A stretch of DNA of 6,732 nt from Apopatocola sp963628785 (GCA_963628785.1 CAVGGQ010000097.1:1-6732); one strand, 5' to 3'. Positions 1 through 6,364 are shown, counted from the stretch's first letter. A program made the numbers and translations. The notes: generated by a model from the sequence alone, not told the origin.

Positions 1-930
1 GAGCGGCACCTTGAAATATAACCCTTCCGATGCGGAGTTCATGCCGCAGTGCGTGAGAAAAGCGTCGGAGATGGAGAGCACCGCCATCTGATCCACAGAT
101 TCATAAATTTGAACATTCTCCGGCAGATCGTCGAAACGCTCGGTGTTTGTCCCCATGGAAATTATGACCTGCCAACCCGTTCGGCTCAAGACCCGTATAC
201 AATTTCGGTAGAGCTCCCGATTCTGATCCACAGTCCCCATGGAAATGTATACGGTCTTTTCTGCCGTCTTTTCAAACGGCTGCGTGATGGGGCGAATGGA
301 CGGCCCGATAAACCGGTACTTTTCGGAAAATGTGTCGGCGCAGGGCTGAAAGTACCTCGACGTGTAGACGATGGTGTTGGTGTCATTGTCGTTTTGAACG
401 ATGTCGAGCAGCCCCTTCACGGGATACCCCTTGTCTCTCAGCCGTTGAATTTGATGATCGATCTTCGGCATCGCAAAGAGCATCCGGATGATATCCCAAG
501 GCGTCTCTTTCATGTACTTTGACGAATACCGGTTGAAAGCGAAGGTCGTCGTGGAGGACACATAGGGGATACCGTGCTTCATGGCTGCGAGCTTTCCCCA
601 ATAGGCCACGGAATCCGACACGATAACATCAGGCTTGATCTCTTCGATTTTTTCCGATGTCGTTTCGTCGAGAGCCAGCACGGAAGAAACGAGGAGTTCC
701 GTCGCGAAGACTTTATCCTTGCCGACTCTGTCCGCGTTGCCCTTGTTTTCCATTTCAAAATCGTATCCGTCGCATCCGATAAACACGGCGCCTGCCTGCT
801 CGATCTTCTCCCGAAACATTTCAAAAGAGAAATAGAATACCCGATGTCCCGCATCGGTCAACGCCTTTACAACTCCCAGCGTCGGATTCGTGTGTCCGTG
901 CGCCGGAATGCAGAACCATGCGATCTTCAT
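1..930 (-). CDS. MGT-family (UGT-like, GT1) glycosyltransferase, C-terminus beyond the window
   Basis: This is a cytoplasmic GT-B fold glycosyltransferase that would move a sugar from a nucleotide-sugar donor to a small lipophilic acceptor; macrolide and UDP-glucosyl transferases are the known relatives. The 310 visible residues are open to the left edge, so roughly the last fifth of a usual 390-430-residue protein is missing. The N-terminal acceptor half starts MKIAWFCIPAHGHTNPTLG (residues 1-19), with the typical HGHxNP loop, followed by a GHxVxYxS-like strand. The donor half begins near residue 225 with VYISMGTVDQN (226-236). The sugar-nucleotide signature THCGMNSASEG lies at 293-303; Lys307 replaces the Gly common in the following 'GVPL' stretch. 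The ATG at 930 follows AAGGAGG (940-946) by 9 nt. That site lies inside the last codons of the upstream AbrB-like gene, so the two are probably translationally coupled. The family is clear; donor and acceptor cannot be told from sequence. Confidence 0.92.
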   Translation of the reverse strand, partial: MKIAWFCIPAHGHTNPTLGVVKALTDAGHRVFYFSFEMFREKIEQAGAVFIGCDGYDFEMENKGNADRVGKDKVFATELLVSSVLALDETTSEKIEEIKPDVIVSDSVAYWGKLAAMKHGIPYVSSTTTFAFNRYSSKYMKETPWDIIRMLFAMPKIDHQIQRLRDKGYPVKGLLDIVQNDNDTNTIVYTSRYFQPCADTFSEKYRFIGPSIRPITQPFEKTAEKTVYISMGTVDQNRELYRNCIRVLSRTGWQVIISMGTNTERFDDLPENVQIYESVDQMAVLSISDAFLTHCGMNSASEGLYFKVPL

Positions 931-935
931 GGCTT

Positions 936-1148
936 TTAGCCTCCTTCCTTCTCGCCGTATGCAGCGACGAAGAGCCCGGCAAAAGCGCCTTTCGGAGGAA
1001 TGGCGATACCTTTCTGCTCATCGCCGAGGAGCAGCAGCGTGTCTCCCGGTTTGATGTTGAATATGTCCCGGGCCTGTTTCGGTATGACGATCTGCCCCTT
1101 TTCGCCGACCGTAGCCGTCCATGCGTATTTTCCTTTCGGTGCATTCAT
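936..1148 (-). CDS. AbrB/SpoVT-family (SpoVT-AbrB domain) DNA-binding regulator, 70 aa
   Basis: A small dimeric swapped-hairpin DNA-binding protein of the AbrB/MazE/SpoVT group. The domain spans about residues 8-50, with the hallmark VGEKGQIVIPKQAR (14-27), then DIFNIKPGDTLLLLGDEQKGIAI. The tail is short and has no second domain. I chose the ATG at 1148 because AGGTGA (1154-1159) lies 5 nt before it. A GTG at 1157 would add three residues, but it overlaps that ribosome binding site and has none of its own. The stop lies 5 nt before the glycosyltransferase start, and the last codons carry that gene's ribosome binding site. A strong promoter with a palindrome over its -10 box lies just upstream, which suggests autoregulation. 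MazE-type antitoxins share this fold, but the downstream gene is not a toxin, so a plain local repressor or transition-state-like regulator is more likely. Confidence 0.88.
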   Translation of the reverse strand: MNAPKGKYAWTATVGEKGQIVIPKQARDIFNIKPGDTLLLLGDEQKGIAIPPKGAFAGLFVAAYGEKEGG

Positions 1149-1162
1149 GTTCTTCACCTAGA

Positions 1163-1189
1163 AGTATGATTAGTATAACTTATCATACT
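1163..1189. promoter_or_regulatory. Palindrome overlapping the -10 box, candidate operator
   Basis: Perfect 8-bp inverted repeat AGTATGAT (1163-1170) and ATCATACT (1182-1189), separated by 11 bp. The centre itself contains AGT-ATA-ACT (1172-1180). The right arm covers the -10 box and the whole element spans the expected transcription start, a position where a bound protein would block RNA polymerase. The most natural ligand is the AbrB-like protein encoded directly downstream. That assignment is inferred; the repeat itself is directly visible. Confidence 0.6.
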
Positions 1190-1210
1190 CTTCTCCGCGG
1201 CAATTGTCAA
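1182..1210 (-). promoter_or_regulatory. Sigma-A-type promoter of the AbrB-glycosyltransferase operon
   Basis: Reading the minus strand, TTGACA (1205-1210) is a perfect -35 box. It is followed after exactly 17 bp by TATGAT (1182-1187), a five-of-six match to the -10 consensus. Transcription would start near 1175, about 27 nt upstream of the chosen ATG at 1148. It is among the strongest promoter-like sites in the window and lies only about 15 bp beyond the end of the trmO terminator. Confidence 0.85.
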
Positions 1211-1224
1211 CAGAAAAGTTCCCC

Positions 1225-1265
1225 AATACAAACAGGCGGGACAGCACAAAAGTGCATCCCGCCTG
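1225..1265 (-). terminator. Rho-independent terminator of the trmO operon
   Basis: A hairpin 12 bp beyond the trmO stop. The outer arms CAGGCGGGA (1233-1241) and TCCCGCCTG (1257-1265) pair perfectly over 9 bp. An inner GCAC (1244-1247) pairs with GTGC (1252-1255) around an AAAA loop (TTTT on the transcribed strand). On the minus strand the stem is followed by TTTGTATT, a modest U-run. It separates this operon from the AbrB-glycosyltransferase promoter. Confidence 0.85.
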
Positions 1266-1277
1266 AGCGATACTGAA

Positions 1278-1967
1278 TTATTGAATGTCTATGACCGTGA
1301 GTACGCCGTTCCCGGCGCGGAAGCGCACTTCCATGCCGGCAAAGCCGAAGCCGTAGATGCGCTCGGGGTCATCCTGGTATGAGGGACGCGGATCCTGCTC
1401 GAGCACCTCACGCAGGGACTCCCGCTTGCCCTCCGGCACGCGCTGCAGCAGATCCTCCGGAATTTCCGCATGCAGCCTACGCGCGGATACGGCGTCCGTG
1501 AATCCGCCGGTCGCCTCTGGGTGGCTGTCGGCGTAGGGGAGATAGGGCTTCACATCGAGGATGGGCGTTCCGTCCATCAGATCCGCGCCGCGCACCACGA
1601 GCACCGGCCCTTCGTTCGTGTATTCGATCCGCTCGAGCTTCACGGATGAAATGCCGATGTGGTTCGGGCGGAACGGCGAGCGGCTCGCAAACACGCCCAC
1701 GCGCTCGTTCCCACCGAGCCGCGGCGGGCGCACAGTGGGGGAGAAGGTCTCGTTCTCCCGCACGGCGGCGGAGAACTGCCACAAAAGCCAGATGTGCGAA
1801 AAATCCTCCAGCCCGCGCACGGCATCCGAGCTTCGATATTCGGGACAGAACACCACTCGCGCCTCGAGCGCCTTTGATAGGCCGCTCTGCTTCGGAATGC
1901 CGAACTTCGTCGGGAAGTCGGAGCGAATGTGCGCCACCGGGCGCATGAGAATTTCGTTATTTTCCAT
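1278..1967 (-). CDS. trmO: tRNA (N6-threonylcarbamoyladenosine37-N6)-methyltransferase TrmO (TsaA/YaeB family), 229 aa
   Basis: TrmO uses S-adenosylmethionine to methylate N6 of t6A at position 37 of certain threonine tRNAs, giving m6t6A and tuning decoding. The length of 229 residues fits the family (E. coli protein about 235). Signatures in order are: MRPVAHIRSDF with KFGIPKQSG (8-29); DAVRGLEDFSHIWLLW (48-63); ERVGVFASRSPFRPNHIG (88-105), containing the conserved SPFRPN loop of the SAM-binding beta-barrel; DVKPYLPYAD (138-147); and the C-terminal EQDPRPSY (190-197), which is followed by a YGFGFAGMEVRFR strand. The ATG at 1967 overlaps the end of the DUF4173 gene by 11 bp and lies 10 nt after AGAGGAG (1978-1984), so it is probably translated by coupling. 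A frame-open upstream extension reaches 2078 but has no family similarity. TrmO is usually a housekeeping gene; being last in a membrane-protein operon is a little unusual. Confidence 0.95.
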   Translation of the reverse strand: MENNEILMRPVAHIRSDFPTKFGIPKQSGLSKALEARVVFCPEYRSSDAVRGLEDFSHIWLLWQFSAAVRENETFSPTVRPPRLGGNERVGVFASRSPFRPNHIGISSVKLERIEYTNEGPVLVVRGADLMDGTPILDVKPYLPYADSHPEATGGFTDAVSARRLHAEIPEDLLQRVPEGKRESLREVLEQDPRPSYQDDPERIYGFGFAGMEVRFRAGNGVLTVIDIQ

Positions 1968-3456
1968 TACAGATGTACTCCTCTGCCGTCCGCGCGGCCT
2001 GCCACGCGGAGAAATTAAAGCACCGCACGCCGCCGTACTCCATGCGGCGCGGCACGGCGTTTGTGAGAAACGACGCAAGATTGTCCTCGTTGATCTCGGA
2101 AAAATACGGCCTCAGTGCCGGCACGGCGTCAAACGAACTGTCCCACACATAGTTGATGGCACCGGCCCGGTTCTCCGAATACTTCAGATCATACGCTGCG
2201 GCGATCGCATCCGGCCGCGCAAAGGCGAACACGAGCCACAGCGAAAGGCACACGAGGAAGGTAAACCGAAAGAGGTGAAACTTCTCCCGGAAAAGCGTAT
2301 ACACCGCACCTGCAAGCACCACGGCGAGCACCAGGAGAAACCACAGCACAAGCAGCCGCAGGTAGGTGAGTCCGTAAGCGTTCACATAGAGCATCATCCG
2401 CATCGCACTCGACACTTCCATCAGATAGGTGCACGCCGAGATAAACACGAGGATCCACCGCAGCGCCCCGCTCATCCGAAAGCGGCGCGGCACGAACAAA
2501 ATGAGCACCACATTGATGCCGCTCACAAAAAGAAGCTGGAAAAATCCTTCGCGCGCATATTCCGCATAGGTCATCCACTCCGGCAGCGCATTCACATTTC
2601 CGCCGAAGAGCACCGTGATCTGCACGGCGCAGAAAACGGCATAGATGACGGCGAGCACCGCAGTGAATGTGACGGCAACAAGGCTTCTTGCGCGGTGGAT
2701 CGGCTTTTCCGCACCCTCGCCGCGGTCGCACTGTGCGCAAAGCGCGGCATAGAAAGATACGGCGATCACGAGCGTCCAAATCACGGCTCTCACCGCCGTG
2801 CGCAGGGCATCCGGCAGACCGGCGCCGCCGAAAGTGTTTTTCACCAGTTCCGAAAAGGCCGCATCTGCGCCCATAAGGAGCGCCAAAACAAGCCACGCGA
2901 GCGGAACGGCAATGCACAGCCCAAGCAGGACATACCGTCCCGAGCCTTTTTTGCCTTTCCGAAGCGCGAACAGATGCATAAACGGTTCGGCCAAATGCGA
3001 AAATGTCCGTCCGAACAGACGAAACCCGCCCGCGATCGCCTGCTCAAAGCTCTGCGAGAGCACATCACGGGATGCGCTCGTGATCCACAGCATTTCCGAG
3101 AGAACGATGCCGAGAATGCTTACCGACTGCGTGTCCTCGTTGGCCGTCCAAACGAGCGTAAGTCCGAGCAGCCCGATGGTGCACGTCCAGAATATATCGC
3201 GCCGCTTGTCCTCTAAACCGATTTTTCGCAGCGCAAGGCGCGTGGCGCCGCATAGTGCCAGAGCAAAAACCGTGCCGTTCAGACCGATATAGTCCGCTCG
3301 CACAAAGCAGGGCGCATACACCGCGCCGAGCAGGAGTGCGAGGGGGAGAAGATATCGGGCATTGCCGCGAAGACGCGCATGGCGCGCGTCTTCACCGGGC
3401 AGCACTTCGCTCACTTCGATCGGCCGCCCCTCATACCATGCGGATTCTTTGCTCAT
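1957..3456 (-). CDS. DUF4173 (DUF4153-like) polytopic membrane protein, 499 aa
   Basis: An integral membrane protein of unknown function. I see about eleven hydrophobic spans, near residues 34-52, 56-76, 88-104, 111-128, 174-196, 222-240, 258-281, 304-322, 332-350, 363-388 and 396-413. The tail of about 85 residues is soluble. Family signatures are YAEYAREGFFQLLFVSG (297-313), MRMMLYVNAYGLTYLRL (352-368) and, in the tail, the SFDAVPALRPY (441-451) and FNFSAWQAAR (480-489) segments. The first 30 residues are charged and probably cytoplasmic. The ATG overlaps the stop of the XRE regulator as ATGA and follows GGAGGGAGACGA, so the two are coupled. The gene is third in the operon that starts with DUF2975. 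No catalytic residues are apparent. The family assignment is firm, but the role is unknown; a partner or signal sensor for the small regulator is only a guess from context. Confidence 0.88.
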   Translation of the reverse strand: MSKESAWYEGRPIEVSEVLPGEDARHARLRGNARYLLPLALLLGAVYAPCFVRADYIGLNGTVFALALCGATRLALRKIGLEDKRRDIFWTCTIGLLGLTLVWTANEDTQSVSILGIVLSEMLWITSASRDVLSQSFEQAIAGGFRLFGRTFSHLAEPFMHLFALRKGKKGSGRYVLLGLCIAVPLAWLVLALLMGADAAFSELVKNTFGGAGLPDALRTAVRAVIWTLVIAVSFYAALCAQCDRGEGAEKPIHRARSLVAVTFTAVLAVIYAVFCAVQITVLFGGNVNALPEWMTYAEYAREGFFQLLFVSGINVVLILFVPRRFRMSGALRWILVFISACTYLMEVSSAMRMMLYVNAYGLTYLRLLVLWFLLVLAVVLAGAVYTLFREKFHLFRFTFLVCLSLWLVFAFARPDAIAAAYDLKYSENRAGAINYVWDSSFDAVPALRPYFSEINEDNLASFLTNAVPRRMEYGGVRCFNFSAWQAARTAEEYICNGK

Positions 3457-3671
3457 TCGTCTCCCTCCTCGTCCGGCACCCGCTCAAGGATGTCCCCGGG
3501 CTGGCAGTCCAGCGCACGGCAGAGCGCATCCAGCGTGGAAAAACGCACTGCCCGCGCGCGGTTGTTCTTCAAAATTGACAGATTTGCTGCAGTTATGTCA
3601 ACTTTTTCCGCAAGCTCTCCAAGCCCAATTTTCCGCTTGGCCATCATGACATCGAGATTGATCACGATCAT
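3453..3671 (-). CDS. Small XRE-type helix-turn-helix regulator (YozG-like), 72 aa
   Basis: A single-domain Cro/C1-type DNA-binding protein. The helix-turn-helix lies at about residues 17-36 (LGELAEKVDITAANLSILKN). It is preceded by MAKRKIG, and then come STLDALCRALDCQPGDILE (45-63), the typical C-terminal helices, and an acidic tail. The NLSILKNNRARAVRFSTL pattern is that of the YozG-like regulators that accompany DUF2975 membrane proteins. The ATG at 3671 lies 5 nt after GAGGTG and 9 bp after the DUF2975 stop, while its own stop overlaps the DUF4173 start by 4 bp. Its probable target is the TTATCG-N5-CGATAA palindrome upstream of the operon promoter (4205-4221). It has no sensor domain, so any signal would have to come from a partner, most simply one of its two membrane neighbours. 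Confidence 0.92.
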   Translation of the reverse strand: MIVINLDVMMAKRKIGLGELAEKVDITAANLSILKNNRARAVRFSTLDALCRALDCQPGDILERVPDEEGDE

Positions 3672-3680
3672 GGCGTCACC

Positions 3681-4148
3681 TCAAATCGTCAGGTCGTCAT
3701 CCTGCTTGTAGCTCACGGCTCGGTCGAAGACCTGCGCGAGCACAAGGGAGAAGAGTCCCGCCAGCAGAAAAACGCACACAATGGCCAGCAGCCCCGGAGT
3801 AAAAAATACCAGAAGCCGCACGAGCATCAAAACGGCAATGGCAAAAGCATATACCGCCATCCGCCGCAGCGAGCGCACATTGCTCCGTACAAAGCATTCA
3901 TCCGCGAGCACCGTGCGCACCATGCGCCGCAGCTCATAGAGAATGAGCACCGAAGCCGCTCCCGCGAGCAGAAAGAGCAGCGTATGCAGCACGAGCCGCT
4001 CCGCAACGGACGGATAAAACCCCGCCGCCCAACGGATAGACCACGGCACGCTCACGGTAACGGCAATGCCGAGATAGAACAAAACATACAGAAGCGCATT
4101 CGTCACGCGCACCGCGAGCGAGGGCTTCTTATCATTCAAACATTTCAT
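3681..4148 (-). CDS. DUF2975 membrane protein, 155 aa
   Basis: A small four-helix integral membrane protein of unknown function, first gene of the operon. Hydrophobic spans lie near residues 16-36, 52-72, 97-117 and 118-141. The loop after the second span carries the family pattern LRRMVRTVLADECFVRSNVRSLRRMA (73-98), and the protein ends in FDRAVSYKQDDDLTI (141-155), the characteristic C-terminus of DUF2975. I chose the ATG at 4148 because GGAGG (4156-4160) lies 7 nt upstream. An in-frame ATG at 4178 lies upstream of the ribosome binding site and overlaps the promoter. DUF2975 genes commonly sit directly before a small XRE regulator, exactly as here, which supports a functional pairing; whether the membrane protein controls the regulator is not established. 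Confidence 0.92.
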   Translation of the reverse strand: MKCLNDKKPSLAVRVTNALLYVLFYLGIAVTVSVPWSIRWAAGFYPSVAERLVLHTLLFLLAGAASVLILYELRRMVRTVLADECFVRSNVRSLRRMAVYAFAIAVLMLVRLLVFFTPGLLAIVCVFLLAGLFSLVLAQVFDRAVSYKQDDDLTI

Positions 4149-4168
4149 ATTCAAACCTCCATGCCGGG

Positions 4169-4197
4169 AGCATATCATAATAGAAACCGAAAGTCAA
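4169..4197 (-). promoter_or_regulatory. Promoter of the DUF2975-XRE-DUF4173-trmO operon
   Basis: On the minus strand TTGACT (4192-4197, five of six consensus bases) is followed after 17 bp by TATGCT (4169-4174), preceded by TGA to give an extended -10 (TGnTATGCT). Transcription would start near 4162, so the leader before the ATG at 4148 is short, only about 14 nt, just long enough to contain the GGAGG ribosome binding site. Confidence 0.75.
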
Positions 4198-4204
4198 TAA
4201 CAAC

Positions 4205-4221
4205 TTATCGAAAAACGATAA
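4205..4221. promoter_or_regulatory. TTATCG-N5-CGATAA palindrome, candidate operator of the XRE regulator
   Basis: A perfect 6-bp inverted repeat, TTATCG (4205-4210) and CGATAA (4216-4221), around AAAAA. It lies 7 bp upstream of the -35 box of the DUF2975 operon. The 17-bp symmetric size fits a dimer of a small XRE protein. The position upstream of -35 would allow activation as well as repression. The next bases (4226-4236) hold ATAACGAAAAT, which could be a weak further half site. A hairpin role is unlikely, as it lies outside the predicted transcript of this operon. Confidence 0.55.
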
Positions 4222-4230
4222 AAACATAAC

Positions 4231-4271
4231 GAAAATAAATATGTCTGCCCGAGAAACAACTCGGGCAGACA
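4231..4271 (-). terminator. Rho-independent terminator after the propeller-PstS lipoprotein gene
   Basis: Twenty bases beyond the lipoprotein stop, TGTCTGCCCGAG (4242-4253) and CTCGGGCAGACA (4260-4271) form a perfect 12-bp stem around a 6-nt loop (AAACAA on the plus strand). On the minus strand the stem is followed by TATTTATTTTC, a U-rich stretch. It isolates the lipoprotein transcript from the DUF2975 operon. Confidence 0.88.
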
Positions 4272-4290
4272 GTTTTCATAATTAAAAGCG

Positions 4291-6144
4291 TTATTCACTC
4301 AGCGGGGTGATGCCGCAGCCTTCCAGTATTGTGTCGGCGAGCGGCGTGCCGAAGAAATCATAGAGACGCCGTGCGGGACTGTCCGCGGCTTCATCACTGC
4401 GTATGACGACATAACCCTTCGTGCCGAGCGGGTAATCACCGGAGCGGACATTGTCCGCCGTGGCGTCCACGCCGTTGAGCGAGAAGGTGAGCAGCGATTC
4501 ACTCGAATAGACATCGTTGAGGTAAGTCATAATGCTGTAGCCGATGGAGTAGGGATCGTTGAGGCACTGCGTCACGAGCGTGCTCATCTCGTCCAGACGC
4601 TCAAAGCCGAGCGCTTCATAATCCGGCACATCCTCGTCCCCAAAGAGCATTTTCTCAAAGAGCCTCTGGCTGCCGGACTGGTCATCGCGGTAGAGCACGT
4701 TGATGGCGTGATCCGCACCGCCGAGTTCACTCCAGTTTGTGATCTCACCGCGGAAAATGGCCTTGACCTGATCGATCGTGAGATCCGTCACGCCGCACTC
4801 GCGGCTGCCGATGAACACGAGACCGTCACCGCCGTAGAGCTTCATTTCCACTTCCACGCCCTGCTCGTCGAGATACGCCTGTTCCTCATCGGTCGGCGCA
4901 GCGAGAAAAGCGATGTCCGCTTTTCGGTCGGCAATGTTCAGCCATGCGCCGTGTGTGGTGGAGCAGAGCGGCTCACTGCGGCCGAATCCGGTCTCCAGAC
5001 AGAAGAATGTGTAGAGGCCGGCCGTCAGCGGCTTGCGCGCTGTGGAGGAGTCGATGACCGGGAAGTCTCCGTCGGCAAAGAGCGAACGGTAGGCCGTCGT
5101 GAAATCGATGGGATAAAGCTCGGCCGCTTCCATGTCGAGCACATAGCAGTGCACAGTCACGCTCCAGCCGTAGTCGCCGTTGTCGGCATATTCGTTGCTG
5201 CAGATGAGCGCCTTGCCGTTATAAGCACAGCTCATATAAACGCTCATGCCGGAGTTGTCGATGTCGAGACTCAGCCGTTCCCCGCCGCGCACATAGTAAA
5301 ACGCAAACCCGGTGTCGTAATTATCCTCCATGAGAAACGCGCCGTTATAGCCGTAAAGCACGCTGCTGTCGGTGCATGCGATCGATGCATCCTCGGTGAT
5401 AAACTGACCGGTGAGCGGGTCAACGGAGGTGAGCGTGCGCGCGGTCGTATTCAGAAGATACATTTCGTCGCTGCTCGAGGAGACAGTAAGCGAAGCATCA
5501 AACGGCGTCTCCCAGAGCTTTTGCAGCGACGGCAGGGAGTAGCCGACGATTTTGGCCACCGTGCCGCTGTAGTCGCTCGCGATGAGCACGTCGCCGCTCA
5601 CAAGGAGGTTGCCGAGATAGCAGTCGTAGAAGATCTCCTCCGGCTCGCCGCCGTCGGTATAAAGATAAAGCTTTGACTCCGTGATGCTGTAATATTCGCC
5701 GATAAAACCGCCGTCAAAGGCATGGATGCGGGAAAACTTCATTCCGCTTGCCGTCAAAAGATCCTCACTCCTGCCGGCAGACAGATCAATGCGCTTTACG
5801 GTGCCGTCCGAGAGAGCGGCGAGCACCGTGTCGCCGACGCGGTCATAGCTCAGCACATCATCGTCAACGAGAAGTGAGGCCGTGCCGCCGTTTGATGCAA
5901 GCATATAGAGCCGCGCATAGTCTTCGCTGACGCAAAAGGCGTTATCTTCACCTTCTGCGGGTGCCTCGGTGACTGGGAGAGTTCCCGTGACCGTGCCGCT
6001 GTATGCGTTGCCGCTTGTGGCGTTGCCGTCCGTGGCATAGGCATCGCCGTCCGTCGCATTGCCGCCGCTTACCGTCTGCGAGCCGCAGGCGCAAAGCGCG
6101 AAGAGCAGGCAAAGCGCAAGCAATACGGCCGTAATTTTCTTCAT
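4291..6144 (-). CDS. Lipoprotein with beta-propeller-like region fused to a PstS-type solute-binding domain, 617 aa
   Basis: An exported, membrane-anchored surface protein. Residues 1-20 form a type II signal peptide, MKKITAVLLALCLLFALCAC, with the lipidated cysteine at 20. Residues 21-65 are a flexible linker of NAT/SG and TDG repeats. Residues about 68-350 are rich in short beta strands with repeating patterns such as ARLYMLASNGGTASLLV, LSDGTVKRIDLSAG and DEMYLLNTTARTLTSVDP, as in WD40/PQQ-like propellers. Residues about 360-617 match PstS-family binding proteins: VIDSSTARKPLTAGL (363-377), DGLVFIGSREC followed by LTIDQVKAIFRGEITNWSELGG, then YRDDQSGSQRLFE (485-497), whose SGS loop corresponds to the phosphate-contacting SGT loop, and GYVVIRSDE. 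The ATG at 6144 follows AAGGAG by 7 nt; the frame is open to 6216 but that start would hide the signal peptide. No PstCAB transporter genes adjoin it, so import of phosphate is doubtful; sensing or surface binding is equally possible. Confidence 0.88.
   Translation of the reverse strand: MKKITAVLLALCLLFALCACGSQTVSGGNATDGDAYATDGNATSGNAYSGTVTGTLPVTEAPAEGEDNAFCVSEDYARLYMLASNGGTASLLVDDDVLSYDRVGDTVLAALSDGTVKRIDLSAGRSEDLLTASGMKFSRIHAFDGGFIGEYYSITESKLYLYTDGGEPEEIFYDCYLGNLLVSGDVLIASDYSGTVAKIVGYSLPSLQKLWETPFDASLTVSSSSDEMYLLNTTARTLTSVDPLTGQFITEDASIACTDSSVLYGYNGAFLMEDNYDTGFAFYYVRGGERLSLDIDNSGMSVYMSCAYNGKALICSNEYADNGDYGWSVTVHCYVLDMEAAELYPIDFTTAYRSLFADGDFPVIDSSTARKPLTAGLYTFFCLETGFGRSEPLCSTTHGAWLNIADRKADIAFLAAPTDEEQAYLDEQGVEVEMKLYGGDGLVFIGSRECGVTDLTIDQVKAIFRGEITNWSELGGADHAINVLYRDDQSGSQRLFEKMLFGDEDVPDYEALGFERLDEMSTLVTQCLNDPYSIGYSIMTYLNDVYSSESLLTFSLNGVDATADNVRSGDYPLGTKGYVVIRSDEAADSPARRLYDFFGTPLADTILEGCGITPLSE
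5995..6066 (-). repeat. Short-repeat linker coding GNATDG/NAYSG units
   Basis: Residues 27-50 of the lipoprotein read as variations of (G)N/D-A-T/Y-x-(T/S/D)-G: GGNATDG, DAYATDG, NATSG, NAYSG. The DNA shows matching imperfect copies of GCGTTGCCG, GCATTGCCG and CCGTCCGT. It probably serves as a flexible spacer between lipid anchor and folded domain, and such tracts change length by slippage. Confidence 0.6.
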
Positions 6145-6208
6145 GGTTTTTCTCCTTCCGAAAAGAAGTTTCACCCTATAGACGCCGTGAGCGGCCCGGC
6201 GGTTCGGA

Positions 6209-6364
6209 TCATTCACGCCGTTCCTTCAAACGGGCTGCGGTACCGTGCATGTGGTCGGAAATGACCCAGTCCATAAAGGCGATGATCTCCTCAGGCGTCT
6301 TTTGTATTTCGCCGACAAGCCAGCTCTCCATCATCCCCGCAGCGGCCACGACACCCTTGAAGCT
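6209..6364 (-). CDS. TetR-like regulator, C-terminal fragment only
   Basis: The minus strand carries an open frame ending with a TGA at 6209-6211. It reads SFKGVVAAAGMMESWL, then VGEIQKTPEEIIAFMDWVIS and DHMHGTAARLKERRE (about 52 residues). This resembles the last helices of TetR/AcrR proteins of the TetR_C_8 type, which have a G-V-x-x-W-L helix, then a 'TPEE(I/L)' turn and a final helix. The DNA-binding N-terminal half is absent: the same frame meets a TAG at 6374-6376, and the bases beyond 6366 clearly code on the other strand for an unrelated protein. The gene would have lain 64 bp upstream of the lipoprotein gene in the same orientation, so the two may have been neighbours in one operon or the regulator may act on it. 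Identification rests on a short segment. Confidence 0.6.
   Translation of the reverse strand, partial: SFKGVVAAAGMMESWLVGEIQKTPEEIIAFMDWVISDHMHGTAARLKERRE

Noticed and set aside
49..939. Plus-strand frames at 49-522 and 574-939
   Set aside because: Both are antisense to the glycosyltransferase, whose frame is unbroken from 930 to the window edge with family motifs throughout.
936..1157. MazEF-type toxin-antitoxin pair
   Set aside because: The AbrB-like protein shares the MazE fold, but the next gene is a glycosyltransferase of more than 300 residues, not a small RNase toxin.
1561..3216. Plus-strand open frame of 551 codons
   Set aside because: It lies antisense to trmO and DUF4173, both of which have clear family signatures. 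Its translation is rich in Arg, His, Pro and Glu without domain features, as expected from the complement of GC-rich genes.
4708..5676. Plus-strand open frame of 322 codons
   Set aside because: It is the complement of the lipoprotein gene, with no ribosome binding site or recognisable domain; the minus strand codes for a clear PstS-type protein.
6174..6200. Promoter for the lipoprotein gene with TATAGG (6174-6179)
   Set aside because: No acceptable -35 box lies about 17 bp upstream, so the match is too weak to annotate.
6145..6216. Extension of the lipoprotein to an ATG at 6216
   Set aside because: It would put 24 charged residues before a classic lipoprotein signal peptide, and the AAGGAG site fits the ATG at 6144.
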